Positions 46,701-57,468 of a stretch of DNA of 64,000 nt are shown piece after piece (within the stretch, counting starts at the first letter, position 1; every line of letters begins with the position of its first letter). The translations under genes and the position numbers were made by a program. Source of the stretch: Paragordius varius (lineage: Eukaryota > Nematomorpha); contig OZ176053.1 in assembly GCA_964247055.1 (NCBI GenBank), forward strand, positions 6,696,001 through 6,760,000, in the 5' to 3' direction. The notes below the pieces were generated by a model. The model worked only from the letters and a program-made list of their open reading frames with translations. It was not told the DNA's origin and did not search any database.

Positions 46701-48908
46701 CTAAATCGTTTCGGCGTCTGGGAATGGGAAATCTAACATCCGGTTGATCGCCCAAATTTTTGTAGACGACATAGTTTTCACAACACACTAATAAGCCGCC
46801 TGGTCCTTCATTACCACCAGGCACTAATAAAAAATAAGATAAGTATATACTATGAAAAAAATTTAAAATGTAAAATAGTAAAATGCATATAATTTAATAA
46901 ACCAAATTTTTAAAAGTTAAAAAAACTAGAAAGAACGAAGCAAGTTAGTTGTCTTTTGTGTATATTTACATTAATATAACTCGTATAATAACCCAATTTA
47001 ACATAACCCTCTAATAAAAAAATTTGCATAACACATTTGTTTCATTTGTTAAGTGGATAAAATATTAGATATTTTAATAACAAATCATATAGACAAAATA
47101 TAGAGTCATATTAATCATATTGATAAACAAATGCCAACATTGATCACAAAAGAAAAATGAATATATTATATCTTTGCACAAATATCACTATTTAATACAA
47201 GGCTAAAAGGCTGAGAATAATAAACTTTCAATTTGCTGTAATCTTTCATGTTATTTATTTTCAAAACTTAAGCTATATGAAAAAATTTAGCAATCAATTA
47301 ACATCTTCATGATATATTTATATATAGTATGAAAAATAAATATTTGATTAGTGTATCAAAATTAATGCCTTTCAATATCAAATATATACGGTATTATAAT
47401 TAATAACCAAGAGGCCATAAATATGACTTCTTGATATATCTTAGGTCATTTAAATTAAAAAAATATATTAAAACTCCCTGTCATATACCTTTTTATTTAT
47501 AGTATTTTTTCTCATAAAAAATAGTTTTCCATTTAGGAGAATGAAAACTAATAGATGTATTGCACACTCCTAATATTACAGAATAAAAGATTTGAATAGG
47601 GTACAAGTAATACCTGAAATAAGTAAATTTCCAGGTTCATCCATATTTTCAGCAAATTTTCTCACAACATGATTCAATCCCAAATCCAATTCGTAATATG
47701 TTAATGTTTGTTGGGAAATTTTAACAGCTTTACCTGTTGTATCGTGATCTGCTTCCTTTATGGAAAAAAACAAAAAAATACGTAATGAATTGGCATTTGG
47801 ATATAAAACTTTTTTCAATAATTTCAAAATAAATAAAAATATTCATGGATTTATTTGGATACTGCGGTTTATAACTTAGTCATCACATAATATTTAAATC
47901 AATTAACAAAATATAGTAGTTAAAAATAAATTCTAAACATTTATTAATCATCCAGTTCATAATGTCTTTATTAAGCGGTAAAATCTTTACAAACATGTAA
48001 TAAAAGTTGTTTTTCAAAATTTACTTTATTTCAAAATATATCTTATTTTGCAAATATGGGGAGCACATTTAAAAAATAAAAAATGATAAAAAAAATGCCT
48101 TTATTACAAATAAGCAACGCAAATTATAATTATATTGATAAAAAAAAATTTTTGAAATCATATTTAAATAAAAAAATATATACTTCATAATCTAATTCGA
48201 GACAAGCAAACATGGGATTCTCAAAACCAACGTCAATACCCGTTATGCTATAACAAATATTAAATGATTTATGGGCTTCAAGAGGTGACGAAATGGTTAA
48301 ATTAGCTTGAGCATCTCGATTCAGAATATAAACAAATTTTTGTTTTTCAATGGCACCTAAAATATAGCGATTGTAACACGAATAGTAAATTTTTAACTAT
48401 GACATTAAATATAAAAAACAGCCCTTTTTTATTAAAATAACACATTTAAAGCCTTATCTTATATTACTGTAAAAAACAATTTTCCTTACCAATCATAATC
48501 GCTCGTCCTCTGGGGTCAATTGCCAAATATTGACCAGGAACGATTCTTCGACAACCAGTTTTTCCAAAACACTCGCTATGGACCTTTTCAAATATATTTT
48601 TGCCAGGTTTGTATTCCAATATTACAATACGGCCAGAATCACTTCCAACAACCAAGTAATCTAAGCATTAAAGAATTAATACCTTTAGTGCCGCCTGTTA
48701 ATCGAAAAGGACTAAGAGATCTTATGATACCAAATACCTCAGTACTTATTAAAGTGTGCAATTTTCCAGTATTTAAATCGGGTTTTAGTAATTCCAAAAT
48801 TTGACCCCTACTTACAGCTATTTCCTGTTGCTTACTTCCAGAAAAATTCCCATGAACGGCAACAGTTATGCCAGTAGCTTTTTGCAATGTGAGATTGTAC
48901 AAATGCAT
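38464..48908 (-). CDS. SF3B3: Splicing factor 3b subunit 3, complete (1289 aa, 19 exons)
   Basis: SF3B3 (SAP130) is a three-beta-propeller scaffold of the SF3b complex in U2 snRNP. It helps hold the branch-point recognition machinery in the nucleus. Exons (high to low): 48908-48683, 48660-48490, 48356-48184, 47755-47614, 46823-46648, 45986-45775, 45242-45077, 44752-44657, 44538-44466, 44163-44012, 43633-43478, 43241-42869, 42519-42311, 41916-41726, 41023-40768, 40473-40159, 39875-39700, 39345-39023 and 38747-38464. The sum is 3870 nt, exactly 1290 codons. Conserved blocks run end to end, e.g. [104 protein letters not shown]. It is longer than the roughly 1217-aa vertebrate protein because of loop insertions in exons 6, 12, 14 and 16. 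Intron 1 is 22 nt; the others are 118 nt or more. Confidence 0.98.
41458..41627 (-). mobile_element. tRNA-derived SINE, copy 2, in an SF3B3 intron
   Basis: Reverse-strand copy of the 52042-52223 element: same tRNA-like head with B box (GAGTTTGAATCCT), shared body (TTTTTCCATCATCGCTGTCAG) and the tail AAAAAAGAGACTG. Lies in the intron between exons 14 and 15 of SF3B3, in sense orientation to the gene. Confidence 0.85.
43690..43758. repeat. (TA)n microsatellite, about 69 bp
   Basis: The longest TA run in the window, in SF3B3 intron 10. Confidence 0.9.
48661..48682 (-). other. SF3B3: Ultrashort 22-nt intron in SF3B3
   Basis: On the minus strand it starts GTATTAATT and ends GCTTAG. Splicing joins GGTK to [10 protein letters not shown], the conserved first-propeller sequence. 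Retention shifts frame into an early stop. The exact 3-fold total of all exon lengths depends on removing these 22 nt. Confidence 0.93.
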
Positions 48909-48950
48909 GGCGTCTCAATTCAAAATTTACCGAATTGTAAATAGTTGTTG

Positions 48951-48955
48951 TCTGC
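48951..48955 (-). promoter_or_regulatory. Splice acceptor upstream of the SF3B3 start codon
   Basis: On the minus strand a T-rich tract and TTATTTTGCAG precede ACAACAAC, 43 bp before the ATG. It is either the end of a 5'-UTR intron or a spliced-leader trans-splice acceptor. No matching donor was identified. Confidence 0.5.
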
Positions 48956-49020
48956 AAAATAAGAATTTAAAAAGAATTCTTATAATAACTATAAAACCAA
49001 ATAAATTTATATAGTTTTAA

Positions 49021-49602
49021 CACTTCGATTCAAATTGGAGTATCTAAATACCCCAGTTTAAATTTAAATTAAAATTTTTAAAAAACTACTGAAGGAAACG
49101 GTCCCAATTTAAATTTATGCCTCTATCCTGATAAATATTATATAAATATGCCAAAATATCTTGATAAAATTTTGTTTTGAAAAAAAAGTTCCATCTCAAA
49201 CTACTTCGACGCCATTTTTATTTTACAAAAATTTTGCAAAATATCGTCTTCATTTAATTTTTAGGGTAAAACTAAAGCTTAATTTTTATATAAATTATAT
49301 CTAACATTTATAGAAATAGAAAAAGCGGTTTATTTTGTATTATTTTTTAATTTTGCAATTTGACACATGTCACGTTGATTAAATTTTTGCATTTCAGTTT
49401 TAGCTCTAAATAAGTAATATTAAGTATTTTTAAATAGATTTTTTTATATATTTCGGTTTATTAATGTTATATAAGTGCAAAATTTTTCCATGGTTTTGAT
49501 TGCTTCCATACTTTTTAAAGTATTTGATTTTAAACAGGCCTGGGGTATCCAACTACCCCAATTTGAATCGAAGGATTAAAATGAGTGTGTTGTATCCAAG
49601 TG
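49021..49602. mobile_element. TTAA-flanked MITE family, copy B (582 bp)
   Basis: TTAA at 49017-49020 and 49603-49606. Ends CACTTCGATTC and CCAAGTG. Same internal sequence as copy A (e.g. AAACTACTGAAGGAAACGGT, CTACTTCGACGCCA). It lies within about 70 bp of the predicted SF3B3 first exon, so it may have brought or displaced promoter sequence. Confidence 0.88.
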
Positions 49603-49606
49603 TTAA

Positions 49607-52041
49607 TGGTCATTAACAAGTTTTATTTAAGATATTCATTATTGTATGCGAAATAAACATGATCACGGCCCTGTCAAAAATATTCTTAAAATATAGTTAA
49701 TCATCATTTTATTTCGGAATGTTAAGAAAGCCAGCTTTTGACTTTTTTAACTGTTTATTTCTATTCAATAAAATTGCTCTAACTCTATCTCTTAAGTGCA
49801 AAACAATTTATTGGCTTATAATAATTGTTGCGAGCGGCCACACCATCTAAAAAAATTATATTTGCGTAAAATTTTAGTTGAAGTCCATGGTATTTTAGAG
49901 CATGATGGAAAATGCATAAAACATTTTATGATATTATCATAACACTTTCATATAATTCAAAAATGATATTGGATTTAATCCTCATAAGATTGTTATGAAA
50001 ATATATCAAAATGTTAAAAGAAAGAGATTTTTAATTTAAAATTTGATGTGATAATTCTATGGCTTCGTAAATGTATTTGTGCTATTTTCACCATGTAACT
50101 AATATATATAAAGATAATTTTTTAAAATTTATTTTTTTAAACTAATTAGGCATTTTTACCTTTTATATAAATTATAAATAGTTATGCTGGCCTCTTTTGT
50201 TGACCAATTTAGTGGGTATGAAACTTATGTATACGATATGAACAAATTAAGGATCTAAGATAGGATAAAATTGTATTTCAATACCAAGTTGTTCCGATAT
50301 ACTACTGATTTACATATTGGCCAACATATTTTGAAAAAGCCAGCCTAAATATGCACAGTAATGACATGATCCATATATTAAAATTTATTACCGCATTTCG
50401 AAATATCCATTTATTTAGAGCTCTAAAATCAAATCTTTACAGGTCCGAGTCTTAAAATATTTGATTTAATCTAATTGCTATTTAGATATATTTAAATACG
50501 TAAGGAGTTTTAGGCTTTAAATTTTTACTGTTGTCAAAATATTTTTAATATAATGTGTGCTATTTTCCTGATATTTTGATAAAGAATTGAGCATTGAAAC
50601 CAGAATCTGAGAATCCCAATGCAATATGATTAATAAACATGATGTGTATACCGTTAATTGAGTATTTCACTTATGTTAAATTTAATTAATCGATCATGTA
50701 ATAACGTATAAAAAACTGACATTTTATATAAATATCAATTATTTATAAATGACTTGAGAACTTATAAGAAGGATTTGCAACACAACTGCCTTTGGGGGCT
50801 GCATTTTCGATTTAAATAATCCGGCGGACCATATTCGAAAAATATAAGGGCATTAATAATTATTTTGTTAGATTTTAAACATAATATTATGTAAAAAAAA
50901 CAACTGCTATTTATTAATTTTGCTATCACTGCCAATCGAAAGGACTCTATAAAAAATTTGTTTGAATATCATTTAAAATTTTGTGGTATTTTTGCGAATT
51001 CTAGTTTTTATTTATTCGGTTGGTCAGCACATAACATATTTGAGGGCCGAATGCAGCTCATGGGCCACATGTTGGATACGGCCGACCTATAATTATGAAA
51101 TTTATAAAAAAATACGTATGGGATATTTTTGGAAGTTGCATATTTGTAATATAGCTAAAATATTCATAAGTGTCAAGTTTACAAAACGGAAGAGTAAAGC
51201 CATTTTTTAGAGTTATTCAATAAAATTAAAAATTTTATATATCATTAAAAAGCGAAGATTAAGCTTTTTATCGGAAAATCAGAAATTTGGCCGAAAGATC
51301 CATATCCTTATAAATTAGAAATCAACAGAAGCAGAGATAGTTAGCCTACTTAGTAACAGGGTGTATAACTTAGTTTATCCTATTTAGCAATAGAGATGTA
51401 AGATCCCAAATTTTGTTGTTAAATTGTATATGAAAATCACTTTAATCTGTTTTTATTTGGGATATAAATATCAAATTTGAATTAATACTAAATCATATTA
51501 TCTCAAATTCCTCTTATATGTAAAATATGAAAAGAGCCTAAATATAAACTATATGACCATCGCACATATCAGATTCATATCCAACTTTGCGTTTTTGTTG
51601 AAAAAGGCTCTGTCATATAAACTGAATAAATTAAACGGAAACCGAAATTTTAAAATAATGTAACTCTCATGAATGCTATCAAGCACAAAACTAGCCTTAC
51701 TTTACGCTTACTTTTATTGTTAAATTGAATTTAACAATTATAATATGGTTTTTCGATACCACCATCTATATTCTTATAAGAATCAAAAAAAATCTGTTAA
51801 ACATTAATTTATATGAACTACAATATAGCATTAATAACATATTTTGTTAAATTCGGAAATTGCGACATGTATGATAAAAATTATTGTCCCACCCCTCCTC
51901 TTTCGGCATTGTTACGGATGCAACTTATATATAATATCATACCCTTTAACGCTCTAATAAAAATCATTTGTTTGTTTTTGAAAACAGATATTTGTCATGC
52001 ATTTCAAAAAATATATGATTATCATGTCGATAAGAAATAGT
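49607..52041. other. Intergenic, mostly featureless
   Basis: Apart from the hAT-like fragment, no gene or defined repeat was seen. A segment near 49890-49970 resembles the dispersed repeat around 33 kb and 36.7 kb. Confidence 0.4.
50785..51090. mobile_element. Degenerate hAT-like MITE
   Basis: CTGCCTTTGGGGGCTGCATTT with AATCCGGCGGACCAT at one end, and GAGGGCCGAATGCAGCTCATGGGCCACATGTTGGATACGGC at the other (quoted in parts of one tract). Termini are eroded. Assignment rests on the GC-block pattern. Confidence 0.45.
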
Positions 52042-52219
52042 AGGCGTGATGGTATAGCAGGTAGGATGCCGGACTCTTACACTGCGTCCCTGAGTTCGAA
52101 CTCCGAAACTACGCAATTTTTCCATGATCACTGTCAGCCCTAAGCAGGCCAATGTTAAGCCTTCACAGGTCCGGCTACAATTTAAGTCCTTACCCTTTAA
52201 TAAAAAAGGAAAAAAGAGA

Positions 52220-52223
<4 letters not shown>
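52042..52223 (+). mobile_element. tRNA-Lys-like SINE, copy 1
   Basis: The head resembles a tRNA with A-box-like TGGTATAGCAGGTAGGATGC, anticodon-arm region CGGACTCTTACAC (CUU-like) and B box GAGTTCGAACTCC. It is followed by a non-tRNA body and a tail AAAAAAGAGACTC leading into a TA run (52223-52260). The acceptor stem does not fold, so it is not a functional tRNA. Confidence 0.87.
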
Positions 52224-52256
<33 letters not shown>

Positions 52257-52260
52257 TATA

Positions 52261-55061
52261 TGTCGATAGGAGATACTGTGAACCTTGCATGTTAGTTTAA
52301 ACTTATGATCAAGTTTCTTCTCATAATATTGTTAAACCGCATTTGGAAAACGTCTTAATATATTGATGTTAATAATATATGGTAATTTTAATAAATTTGA
52401 AATAAAAATTATTATATTGAAATATTTTTACTGAAAACCAATCCATTTATTCGATTGTTTATTACCGTAACGGCGAATCATAAATTATTTTTATTGAACA
52501 AAAAATGAATAAACTCCGGTAATTGCATCATAAAATTAATAATTATATTATCAACTCCTTTATTGTTAATTACAAACAATGATTTCGGTAAAACTATTTT
52601 TTGCCTGTACATTATCGTGCTTTATAATTAATTTGTTACGAATGTAAATTTATCTGAACTCTTTTTTAGATATTTCTTTGTAAAGATATTAAATTAACCG
52701 TAAATAGCGGCTACTAACTTTTAAAAAAATATATACCTTGTTGTGTGTGTTTGTAATTTAAATTTCTAGGTACAAACAAAATATTAGAGATAAATTACAT
52801 CTTAATTATCTATAATTATAGGCAGACAGCCACCTCTCATGACTAACTTTTTACTCTTTATAATATAATCTATTAGAAAAAAAAGTGAAATAAATATATG
52901 ATTTAAATAAAATAACCCCTAAAATGTTATAGTATTGTGTAAGTCAAAGCTACAAATTCATTTAACTTAACAACTAAATAAGAATAAAAAAGCTTCAACT
53001 TGTATACTTAATGTTCTATGCAATTAATTTCTGCTGTTTTATGGAAACCACAACAGACTTGGGTATGCTATGCATACATTTTCAGATTTAATTCTAAATG
53101 TTTGTTTGTGTATCTAACATTAGTCAGGGGGGTTTATTAAGTATGGTTTTTTTTGTTTGAACCCCAATAATAAAGTTTTACAAAAAAGTGAAATTTGATT
53201 TCACCCAAAAAAATATATTAATTACCTTATCTCCTACTTTATCTTACCTATGTTTGCCGCATAATTTTATACACCTAATGAATGCTTTTGTACGTTTGAC
53301 TCTACAATTTAACATTAAAACAAGTGAGGATAATAATAAGGATATATATAAATAAAAAATAAATTACAAATAAAGTTTATAGGAATGGAATGGATAACGT
53401 AAAGAGGTGAGTTGAAATGAAGCACAAAAAGGTATATATATATATAATTTGCCGACATTATATTCACAAAGTACAAATAAAATAATAAAATAAGACATAA
53501 AACGGGGCCCGTGTAATTACCAAATTAAAATATTTTAGATTTTCATTCATAAGACAAAATTGTTGTTTTATTATGATATTATGGCTCAATTACTAACAGT
53601 TTTATTGTCATTTTGAAAAAAAATCCAGGTAAGCGTGATTTTTTATATAAAATATACACAGATATTATAAAGTTTTCAACAGGTTATTAAATACATTTTT
53701 CGTAATATTTGTATCCTTTCAGTGCTCTATAAAACTTAAATATATTTATACAATTTTTACCTCAGTAATTATTATTTGTTTAAGTGTCAACAGAAATGAA
53801 TAAGATAATTATTTTTAACAGTTATTTGTTGTATTTGCCTTATTTTCGAATAACTTACCTTTTTAATTTTTATTGTCATCAAAATTGGCTAAATGTTGCC
53901 TCTAATTGTACTAATAATTAATTTTTATTTTGGAAAAACTGTATTATTATGACATATTAGATGCTTTATAAATTGAGTTTTATTGCCTTTTATGTCTAAT
54001 AATTTGTTAACACTATCTATCCCATCTTTGTTCGAAAAAATTTTACATATATATGTTTTTCCTCAACCTTTTTATATGCCAAAATAGGTATTTCATTTTA
54101 AATCATAATATGGTCGGCATTTTACTTTTTTCTTTGTGAAATCCAAAAAAATATAATAATTTTATACTTGGTAAATATTATATCGTATATGAATATAATT
54201 TAACAAATACATGTCAAGTACACTCAGTTTGTAAAAATTGTTGTCTAAAAATATAAACCACCACCGTTGTTTAAAAAATGGGAAAGTTCAAGTTTCTTAA
54301 AAAACATAAAACTTTTTAGAAATGATAAAGTCAAACAATTATTAAATAAAATTACAAAAATATTTTGATTGTTTTGCTCTGAAGGATGATTACACCATAT
54401 CGGTTCTAAAAAATATATAACACATTATAAATCTACTAATTAGAATTGATATTTTTTCAATAAAATATGTATAGAGATTTAAACTCATCATTAAGTCAAT
54501 GTATATATAATAAAAATGGCTGGCGAGATAAACTCATCTCTGAATATTTGTTTTAATTTATGGCATTATGGAGTTTATTTTTAAAATAATAATCATTAAA
54601 TTTGGTTAATCTTTTCAGAAAATCTTTAATGTTGAATCTATTGAATGATAATTTGGTGGGAACAGGCGTGGGAAAAAAATCTTTCTTAAACCAAATTTAG
54701 AGTAAATTTTTACCGATAAAATTTATAATATACATTTAAATTTATTTGGCTAAAATAAAATAAGAATATAAAATTTGGCAGTTATCAAATATGGTTTTTT
54801 TTTTCAAAAAAAATAAATTTTTATGCACATTCATTTAAGGCGCTATCATTATTTCGTATTTTATAAATTTATATTATAGTACTATAAAATTTTAACAGTT
54901 TTAAAAACAGTAATGGATCAAACAGTTGAAAAATTTAAATTTAATTTTATCTAGCTAATTTATTTCCTTATGTGTAATTTTTTAAGGATTCTTCAACTTT
55001 TCCTTCATTGATGTGCCGATAGATTTATTTTAATTGCCTTTAAAATTTTAAAATTTCTAAA

Positions 55062-55118
<57 letters not shown>

Positions 55119-56889
55119 ATATCATCCAAAAACATTTGGTTTTTAACATTTTTAAATTATGGTTAATATACATTCATAAATGCTCTGTTGTTGATTGTTT
55201 TATAACAAAACTTAGGTAAACGTTATAATTTGTCCGTTAACGAATCAAACTTATAAAAAACTGTCCAATCTTGACTAAGAAAAATTAAAAGATCTGGTTG
55301 ATAACCTTGGTCAGTGTTTAAATGTACTATAAATGTCCCATAATTCAACAATAAATTAACGGTAATCAATCGATTAATTAGGAAATAATCCAAAATATTC
55401 AATGTTATTCACAGTATTTAATTTTTTTGGTAATTTTCCTCTTCCATGATTACCAATAATACATTTTTGTCCATCCGTCTGTTCTCATGATATGAATAAT
55501 TACTAAAGAACATCTTTTTATATCTATGATATTATATTCATCAATCTTTCTTAGGACATTTTCATTGCTAATCCGACCATTTTATTTAAATAACATTCTT
55601 TATAATCATTATTTGTCAATGCCATTTAAAACTTTTTCAACTGTAGCAGTTTGCATAATAATTAAGATATTGATGCATCATTAAATTTTCTGCTTCGTTT
55701 TTGTCTGATTACTTTTTTCAAATTTATAATCTCATATATTTTTGGCACAGATCTGCAAATTGTTCAATAACATAAGTATCTAAGGTTTCGGTATTACAAC
55801 GAAGATTTAATATTACTTTGTTTAAAAACTATTTCGATTGTAAGTTTGCATTAATAAAGTAACCGACCTTTTATTTTGTAATGCCGTTTTATCAGGAATG
55901 ATTCAGCCTAGATTCCCATAGCAAACCATAATTTTTTAAAATAATTTATCAAAGGCCATTTTTAAGTTAAGCTTAAAATTTTTTATTTTTTATTCAATTT
56001 AGAGGCCTTCTCCATAATCCATCTAATGTAAACTATTTGCTACGTTTTTAAAACATTCGGCATGCAGCCAGATTGTCTAGTTAAAATTTTTGTGACTTCA
56101 AATGTTGATTTTGAAATATATTTTAGTGGCCTATCAGACTTCTGTATAAATGAAAGTAAATGTTTTTCTAAAAAATGGAAAAAATCGAGTTATTAATAAT
56201 GAACATAATAAAAAAATAAAAAACTAATTAGTTTTTGAGCATGTGGAGGATTTATATACGACGCTTTTAAGTTAGGGCGCATTAATGGAAGTAAAAGGGA
56301 TGTATTTGCTTCGGGCACCATAGATAAATAAGCGCCGAATCAAGATTGTTTTAACATTTTTTCCCGAGAATGCTTAAATTTTGGTTTGTGCACTGGGGCT
56401 CCGCAAACGCTTGCTGCGCCATTGTATATTGAATTCAAATTCCATCATAAATAATTTTTTAAAGTTTAATTTTACATTATTAATCTTATTAATAGACAGG
56501 GATATACTAACGCCTTTTCAAAATAGTATATTCCTTAGCAGAATGGCAAGGAGTGCCTAGAAAAGATATTTTTGAGAAGGAGAATATCTATTTTTAAGGA
56601 TTTTCACGCATCTGACAATTGACAATTGGAGAACTTTAAATTTTATAAAACTTACGATATCTAAAATTCGTGGGGCCAACAGTAAAATAGTCCCATAATA
56701 TGAATCTAACATCACGCTTTTGTTCAAATAGTTTAAAGTCATGGGTTAGTTTATAAAACTTCATATAAGGGAACAGAGCTATTCACAGGGGGCCAATTTC
56801 TAGGCGTGGCTCGTCCATGATTAATTGAGATGAAAAAATAGTTATTAACCAATTTAAATATTCATACATCTTATCGAATGATTAATTAA
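52261..56889. other. Gene-poor A+T-rich region
   Basis: No supported gene. A TA microsatellite at 55063-55115 and a GC-richer scrap at about 56250-56430 (GGGGCTCCGCAAACGCTTGC), possibly an eroded transposon end. Confidence 0.45.
55063..55115. repeat. (TA)n microsatellite
   Basis: About 52 bp of uninterrupted TA. Confidence 0.9.
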
Positions 56890-57464
56890 CACTAGGATAC
56901 AACCCACTCATTATAGTCCTTCGATTCAAATTGGGATAGTTGTACCCCAGGCCTGTTTAAAATCAAATACTTTAAAAAGTATGGAAGGAATAGAAACCAT
57001 GGCAAAATTTTGCACTTATATAACATTAATAAACCGAAATATATAAAAAAATTTATTCAAAAACACTTATTACTTATTTTAAGCTAAAACCGAAAGGTAA
57101 AAACTTTATCAACCTCACATGTGTGAAATGATAAAATTGAAAAATAATACAAAATAAACAGCTTTTTCTATTTCGATCAAAGTTATATGTAATTAAAATA
57201 TAAAATTAGCTTTAGTTTTACTCTTAAAATTATATGAAGACGATCTTTGCGAAAATTTTGTAAAATAAAAATGACGTCGAAGTAGTTTGACATGGAACTT
57301 ATTTTTCAAAACAAAATTTTGTTTAGATATTTTGGCATATTTATAAAATTTTTATTAGGATAGAAGCATAAATTTGAATTGGAACAGTTTCCTTCAGTAG
57401 TTTTTTATAAATTTTTACTCAAATTTAGTCTGGGGTATTTAGATACCCCACTTTGAATGAAGTG
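56890..57464. mobile_element. TTAA-flanked MITE family, copy C (575 bp, inverted)
   Basis: TTAA at 56886-56889 and 57465-57468. In reverse orientation to copies A and B: starts CACTAGGATACAAC and ends GAATGAAGTG, with a TGGGGTATTTAGATACCCCA hairpin near the right end. Confidence 0.87.
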
Positions 57465-57468
57465 TTAA

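Noticed and set aside
52042-52120. Functional tRNA-Lys gene
   Set aside because: The acceptor stem does not pair and the head continues into a shared SINE body seen also at 41458-41627.
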